A DNA stretch of 64,000 bases from Corynespora cassiicola (lineage: Eukaryota > Ascomycota > Dothideomycetes > Pleosporales > Corynesporascaceae): contig JAEUWY010000005.1 in the NCBI GenBank assembly GCA_022059125.1, positions 5,580,001-5,644,000 on the forward strand. Reading direction: 5' to 3'. This document shows, piece after piece, positions 58,239 through 64,000 of this stretch (positions are counted from its first letter, which is position 1; each line of letters opens with the position of its first letter). A program made the position numbers and the translations under genes. The notes under the pieces were generated by a model. It saw only the letters and a list, made by a program, of their open reading frames with translations, made no database searches and was not told the DNA's origin.

Positions 58239-60571
58239 AGAGACGAGTGCATGGATGGTTCCATGTGGAGTTGATGATCTTCCGGTTCCGGGTCCGGGCC
58301 CTTATGTTATGAGTAGTTACAAGTCATGGGGGTGTTCCAGTAGTAGATTGTTTTTCGACATCGCGATGGCTTGGGTTTTAGCGGCAGAGTTACGCATTGG
58401 GTAATTTTGTGGGCTACTCGGTTATAGTTTTCGGGACGTTGCATTGGGATGCTTATTTCTGGAGTTAGGGGCTGCCTGCCTGTCATTAGTCCGGAATCTT
58501 TTTGCCAGCAATAGATCAGACATGGATTTAAATCCCGTCAGAGCACGTGCTGAGTGGTGATGGGAAAGGGAGAGCCGATGGGCAGAGCAACTCCGATATT
58601 GACGGCAGGGGGGCCTAGGCCCATTCCCGAAGACAGTCTTGGCAAATGATATATGGAACGGTTTCACTGGGGGCCAGTTCAAACATCGCGATCGGAATGG
58701 GATGGAAATGCGGGAAATGGCCATGGCCTCGTCTGAGCCAAAACGCATGAACATCACGTCGTCAAGGCGAAATGCGATGGATGGAAGTGCGGGCAAGGTG
58801 CAAGCCAGGCGGAGCTACTCCAGCCAAAGGCATGGCAGAAGGATGGCCCAGCACACTTCGCAGCACACCAACACCAACGGCTTCAAGGCTTTACGTGAGC
58901 CTAGAGCTGGAACAGATAAGCTTATCTGGGCTGGCGGCAGAATGATGAGAGGCTCTCTCTGCAACGATGTCGTCAGCGAGGCTTGCATCGTCCGATCCCG
59001 ATGCTGGCGCGCTTCTTGGAACAGCGGCGTGCTGGTCGCATCGCGATGAGAGCATGCGCGAGTGCTTTTGCTGGCGACGCCCTCGCATGGGCAATCGAAG
59101 AACATCGAAGGAATGTGCAGGGCATCGACGGGGCAGAGTCATGGCGAGGGTGTTGGAGATGCTAGAGGGAGGACCACGGGCACATGGCGAGCGGACTACA
59201 GAGAGCTAGCGAGGCGAGGCCGTGGGCGATGGAGGGCGCTGGGCCGGCGGCGAGCGATCGGCAGGTCATGGCCATCGGACGTCGGTTGCCGCAAGCGGCA
59301 GCTGGCAATTCTGGCGATTCTGGCAGGTGCGACCAACCACCACCACGCCCTCGCTCCTCCCTCCTCCTCCCTCCTCCCAGCGCCGCCGTGCGGATGTTTC
59401 GGCCCAGCTCACGCGATGCCGGTTGCGGATCCCACCATGATGGCACGCCGCCGCGCTCGCCCGCTCCGCCAGCAGCAGCGGCCGCGCGCAATCGAGTGCG
59501 CTCGTCGCCCTGGCAGCGCTGGCCGGGCCACACAGCGGACGCCGTCTGCACGGGGGACTGCATCTGGACGGGCTGGCTGCAATATCGCCGGCTGTTCTGC
59601 AACGCGCACAACGCGCAGGCGGGCTGCGTGGCAGGCGAGCCACGTCCGAGACGGGCGACGATCGCCGGATGGTCCGAGGAGGAGGCTGCGGCCCCCGCCA
59701 ATCACGCGCCGCGCCGCCGCTGACCGCCCTGCTCCTGCCGCAGGACGGCAGCGGGCTGTTTATTAATGCACACGTGACCCGCGCCTTGGCTGTGACGTTT
59801 TCCTCCCAGAAATTCCTCGCCGTGGACGCCCATCGACATCATCGCGAACGCCTCGACTGTCATCACCAGCAGCACCAGTACCCAGCAAACGGCTAGAGCC
59901 GAGAGCCTCACCGAAGCCTGCAGCGCGCATTCCCATCTGCCCCAGTACCCCAGCCCGCAGCCTGTCTTTGTGCCTGGAGTCCTGCGGTCGCAGTGAAAAA
60001 AAAGGCCTGCGACCGTCATCAGGGGCGTGCTGAAGCATTGCGTCATTACAACACGACAACCTCGACTGTCGACGCACAACCGCCCTCCGCCTGCTGTTTG
60101 GCTGCGCGCGAACTCAGCGACGACCTGCCGCCATCGACCTCTGATACCCCGCTTTTGCCGCCCGCGGGCCTGCAACGAGCCCAGAGGTACGTCCTGTCTG
60201 CGCCCCCCGGCGCTGCCCGTCGCTCGAGTGCCTGCGTGTGTGGTGTGTGGTGTGCGCTGCCCTCGCCCTCGCCACGCCCTCCCCCCGACAGAGTCTGCAA
60301 CGCCAGAACAGCGCCCGTCCAGCACACCGCGACGCCTAAACGTCCTCTGCCTGCACGTCGCGACCCCTCTGCAGCGTGCTGACTGTCTTTTGCGACTGCA
60401 GATTACCAACGAGCGATTGAGTTCGCTGCCGCGCCGCTGCGACGCCCGCGCCAGACTGGACTGTAGGAGCGCAGGGAGAGAGAGTGCGCGACCGTAGAAA
60501 GGACCGACCGAGTACCACCCAAGGCGATCCCTAGACACACCTCCCTCGACCCCTACGTCACCACGCCCACC
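58239..60571. other. Intergenic interval and long leader of the bZIP gene
   Basis: No recognisable gene. 59.2-60.5 kb is GC-rich with long overlapping frames on both strands. A candidate 5'-UTR intron of the bZIP gene is listed separately. Confidence 0.5.
60187..60401 (+). other. Candidate 5'-UTR intron of the Atf1-type gene
   Basis: A GTACGT donor follows CAGAG at 60187. A CTGACTGTC branch-like site and TGCGACTGCAG acceptor end at 60401. The removed piece is 215 bp, and the ATG at 60572 lies 170 bp further on. RNA reads are needed to confirm it. Confidence 0.35.
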
Positions 60572-62529
60572 ATGGCTGCCACTGCCACAAGACCTCAGAA
60601 CTCGTCACCCACTAACTCCAGAATGTCCTCGCCCAAGGACAGCAAGAAGTCAATTCCCATCGTGACTAAGGAAGGTGCGTACATCCTCAACCCCGTGCTT
60701 GCCGTCGCCCATCTCCATCGTGCCGCCACGGCCTGCTGCACTCGGCCGTCGACGCTTGCGTTGCTGCCGGACGGCTGCGTGCGCCCACATGTCGCCGTGT
60801 CAGCCGCTGCCATTTGCGTCATACATCACCATTATGCTTCCTGCCGCTGACCACTATGCCCTCTGCAGAGCCCAAGGTTGAGGCCTCTGAGGACCAGCGT
60901 AAGTGCCACCCGTCCTGCCTGCGTCGCGACCACGTCGTGCTAACCCATCACCACAGCGCCGGCCACCACCCAGGACTCATCGACCGACGCAAAGCCCGCG
61001 ACCACCAATGCGCAGCCGTTGGCGCCCCCTCCCAAGCCAGCCCCTACGACCACAGGAGATACGCCAGATTACTTCAATACCGTGCACAACCCATTCTCGC
61101 TTGAGCCCAACGTCTTCGAGCAGTCGTTTGGAAACACGTCGGCTGAGACGCCCGGTGGCCGCACTGTCTTGCCGCCCGTCGCTAATATCACATCGCCATC
61201 GCCATTGCCAGGCATCACACCTGGCTGGCAATCGTTGCGCGCTGGTCCTCTGAGCCCTGCTATGCTGACGGGCCCTACCAGCCAGACGGACTACTTCAGC
61301 GAGTCCTTTAGAGGCTTCCCTACCCCCAACGAGTCGTCTCTGCGAACAGGACTCACCCCCGGTGGCGGTGGGTCTATGTTCCCGGCGCCCAGCCCCAACA
61401 CCCAGGCTTTCTTGCTTCAGAGTGCTGGTGTCACTCCTGGCACTGCCGAGTTCCAGCAGTCCGCCCTGCGCGCTGCAGCACAGGCGAATCAGGTAAAGGC
61501 TCCAGCCACCACAGCACCTACTTCGCAGGCCGAGACGGCACCCGCCGGAATGGATCAGCAAAACTATCAGGGGCAGCAACAGCAACAGCAACAGCGCCCT
61601 CAGAGTGACCCCTATGCCAACCACGACGTCAGCAACGCTGCTAATGATCTGCTCTCCTTTGCCACGCAGAATGGGGGTGCCCGAAACGGCCAACAACAGT
61701 CTTTTGGCATGGCCAACCAGCAACAGGCCAACGCAGGGCACATGCCTGTCCAGCCCGTCGGCCAGGAAAATGGACGTCGTAACACCAAGGGCTCCATCAA
61801 CAGCATGACCGGGTCGGCAGATACTGGCGATTTCTCCGAAAGTGGTCAGAGCGAACAGGCAAAGACTACAACACGCTCGCGCGCAAAGAAGGGCTCCGTC
61901 AATGGCAAGCAGACGGCCGGCACCAAGCGCAAAGCTGACGAACCCCCCAAGGGAGGCAGCCGTAAGAAGGGCGCTGCCAGTGCGCAATCTGCCGAGGATG
62001 AGGACACTGACGATGAAAATCCTCAGACCCATCCTGATGGCAAGAAGATGACAGATGAGGAAAAGCGCAAGAACTTCCTCGAGCGCAACAGGTACGTCTG
62101 CCACTCCACTCGCATCCCAATGAATCTAATCCCGATAGGGTTGCTGCACTCAAGTGTCGTCAGCGTAAGAAGCAGTGGCTCGCCAACCTCCAGGCAAAGG
62201 TTGAGCTCTTCAGCACGGAGAACGATGCCCTCAGTGCCACCGTCACTCAGCTTCGCGAAGAGATTGTCAACCTCAAGACGTTGCTTCTGGCCCACAAGGA
62301 CTGCCCCGTATCGCAGGCGCAGGGCCTCCACGGCTCCGCCATGAACAACTTCCTGGGGAGTGACATCAACCATCAGAACCCATATGGCATTGCGCAGATG
62401 CAGCCCAATGGTGTCCACATGGGTATGCCCATGCAGCCTGGCCAGCAGATGATGAACCGGTTCGTAATCCCACCTCCAGGGGTGCCAAGTGCAGGAGACG
62501 AAAATGCACCTTACCCGCACAAATACTGA
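60572..62529 (+). CDS. ATF1: bZIP transcription factor, Atf1/AtfA type
   Basis: Nuclear effector of the Sty1/Hog1 stress MAP kinase; binds CRE-like sites as a dimer. Exons: 60572-60674, 60869-60898, 60957-62091 and 62139-62529, giving 552 aa. Introns are 194, 58 and 47 bp; exon 2 is only 30 bp. The Atf1 N-terminal homology is clear: DYFNTVHNPFSLEPNVFEQS, and SLRTGLTPGGGGSMF. The middle has a polyglutamine tract and Ser/Thr-Pro sites. The basic region is created by the last splice (FLERN/RVAALKCRQRKKQW, about residues 418-436). It is followed by a leucine zipper through LANLQAKVELFSTENDALSA to EIVNLKTLLLAHKDCPV. The C-terminal 70 residues are Met/Gln/Pro-rich. The CCACCATGG context supports this start. 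Confidence 0.94.
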
Positions 62530-64000
62530 GCTGTACTCACCCACATCAGGTAGGCGCTACTAGGAGTGGCAGCTATTTGATATAAGCCGCCAGGCCTTGA
62601 GCGCATCCTTTTGGCTTATGGACATGGACGGTGCTTAGCCTGTATCCAAGATCCCAGGACTCCTGATGCTCCTCGCCAAGTGGGACGCGCTCCAACAAGA
62701 CTAATCACGACCCCCTATACCTTGTAATTTCTCGCTATTCCTCCTTCAGACGTGTCGCCAACTTCGGAAAATGCATGGGCGGTGTTCCGGAGCTTGGTGT
62801 GCGTCTCTCTCACCTGCCGTTCCGGGCGGGTCAAAATACGTGTGCACGATCTTTTCCTTCCGTAACCTCTACACGGTGTACATACATGGGCGGTGTCTGT
62901 TGAGACTGGTGTTTGGGCGCACGTATACATTGGTCTGTGCTATCACATGCAGTCCACATTGCGCCTCTTGGGGCGCTTTCTGGTTAGGCTTTGGCGTTGT
63001 TCACTTTCTTCTCTGGCGGCGTGATTTTGACGGACACAGATTTTGATGTTCTTTGCAACATTAGGAGGAGGTCGAGGAGGAGGTATGATCGATCGGTGTA
63101 TCTGGGGGATGCTGTGCAAAATGCGACGTAAGAGGAAGAGGCAGGACGCAGGACTGTGTATGTGTATGCATCGTGTTAATCAAACCTTCATTTCAAATCT
63201 CATGTCTCAACGTGAACATTGTTGTCTTCCGTCATTTTCTCACTTGAACCACTGTCTCGTAGAACAGCTCCCAGCCCCCCGTCTGGCGGATGGAACGGCA
63301 TCTCTCCCAAGATCTGGGTTTATTTTTACACTACGTCATTCATCGCCAATGGCCTGGGGTGGTGTTGAGGGGCTAGCGTTTATTGGAAACCTGCAGCCTC
63401 GGAATCCGGGCGTGCATGGCACGTTGGGGTTGGCTGTGCTAGTGTTTCGGTGACGTATCATGGTCATGGCCTCGTTGGCTTATCCAAGCATGGCGGGCAG
63501 TCGGACTGTCAGGCCTGCAGGCATCAAGGTTCCATCCCCGAGACAATCACTTGGTCTGAGCATCGGAGCGCTGAGTGTTCTAGGCTGGGGGGGCCCGCCA
63601 TATCTTTTTCTTTTTAGTGTTTGGTGGTGAAGTTTAGCAAAAAGGTACTTGTGAAAGAGTTTATTGTTTAGGGGTGTTGTGAGAAGCATCTTGGAACTTG
63701 GTTAGTGTTGGAGTGGGTGTTGAGGCGAGATTGAGAAGAATGGCAGAGGTTATTCTGGATTTTTGCAGTTGGTAACTATTTGGTGGAGGAGGAAAAGGCT
63801 GCAACTCTCTTTTTTTTTTTCATCACGCATTCCACGCAAAGGTTCACACGCTACTACTGCAAAAATGAGCAAGGTGTAGAGGATCTGTCCCGCTGTCCCG
63901 AGCTTACAAATTACTGCTGCAAAGATGTCCAAGCTATAGGGGCTCTATCCAGCTCTCTCGAGCACGTGTACCTACACCAAGCTCTACCACCCAGCCCTAA
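62530..64000. other. Downstream intergenic region to the right edge
   Basis: Starts with the 3' region of the bZIP gene. No ORF with recognisable content; a T run at about 63812-63821. Confidence 0.5.

Noticed and set aside
60977..62104. 375-codon frame on - strand
   Set aside because: Antisense of the main exon of the bZIP gene, no family match, and the + strand has clear Atf1 motifs.

Overview
This window is a piece of a filamentous ascomycete nuclear genome (Pezizomycotina, possibly Dothideomycetes; the class is an inference from gene content and style, not proven). The genes have short introns (about 45-110 bp, mostly GT..AG, often with a CTAAC/CTGAC-like branch site). Intergenic stretches are long. 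The families present (HET-domain protein, GH55 glucanase, C2H2 plus fungal_trans regulator, Opy2, Atf1-type bZIP, Sfl1-type HSF) are typical of filamentous fungi. Splice sites below were chosen by reading the GT/AG context and checking that frames join and family motifs continue. The 13 spliced models with a defined start and stop all add up to whole codons. No rRNA, tRNA, CRISPR array or intact transposon was seen.

Left part (1-26.5 kb), GC-rich housekeeping and regulatory genes: a purine phosphoribosyltransferase cut by the left edge (-), an Sfl1/HSF-type regulator (+), a C2H2 zinc-finger/fungal_trans transcription factor (-), a BTB/POZ protein (-), an E2 ubiquitin-conjugating enzyme (+), a large TBC-domain Rab-GAP (+), and a divergent pair of inositol monophosphatase (-) and hotdog thioesterase (+).

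Middle (28-43 kb), accessory-looking: a secreted GH55 exo-beta-1,3-glucanase (+) converging on an MFS sugar transporter (-), a broken cytidine/dCMP-deaminase-like pseudogene (-), a HET-domain gene (+), a secreted astacin-like (M12A) metalloprotease (-), a small membrane Cys-rich ORF (-), and a second MFS sugar transporter (-). The stretch 34-41 kb is AT-richer. The C-to-T style stop in the pseudogene suggests RIP-like decay.

Right part (43-64 kb): a 5.9-kb gene-poor block, then the HOG-pathway membrane anchor Opy2 (+), a 5-hydroxyisourate hydrolase with an N-terminal PTS2 (+), an NAD(P)-dependent epimerase-like protein (-), an unrecognised protein ending in a Cys/His zinc-knuckle-like segment (+), and an Atf1/AtfA bZIP factor (+). 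Opy2 feeds, and Atf1 reads out, the same Hog1/Sty1 stress pathway; their proximity may be chance.

No wholly new multi-gene system is evident. The best leads are the HET/astacin/decayed-deaminase island, the unknown zinc-knuckle protein with an in-frame stop just upstream, a 43-codon conserved-looking sORF, and the PTS2 on the HIU hydrolase.
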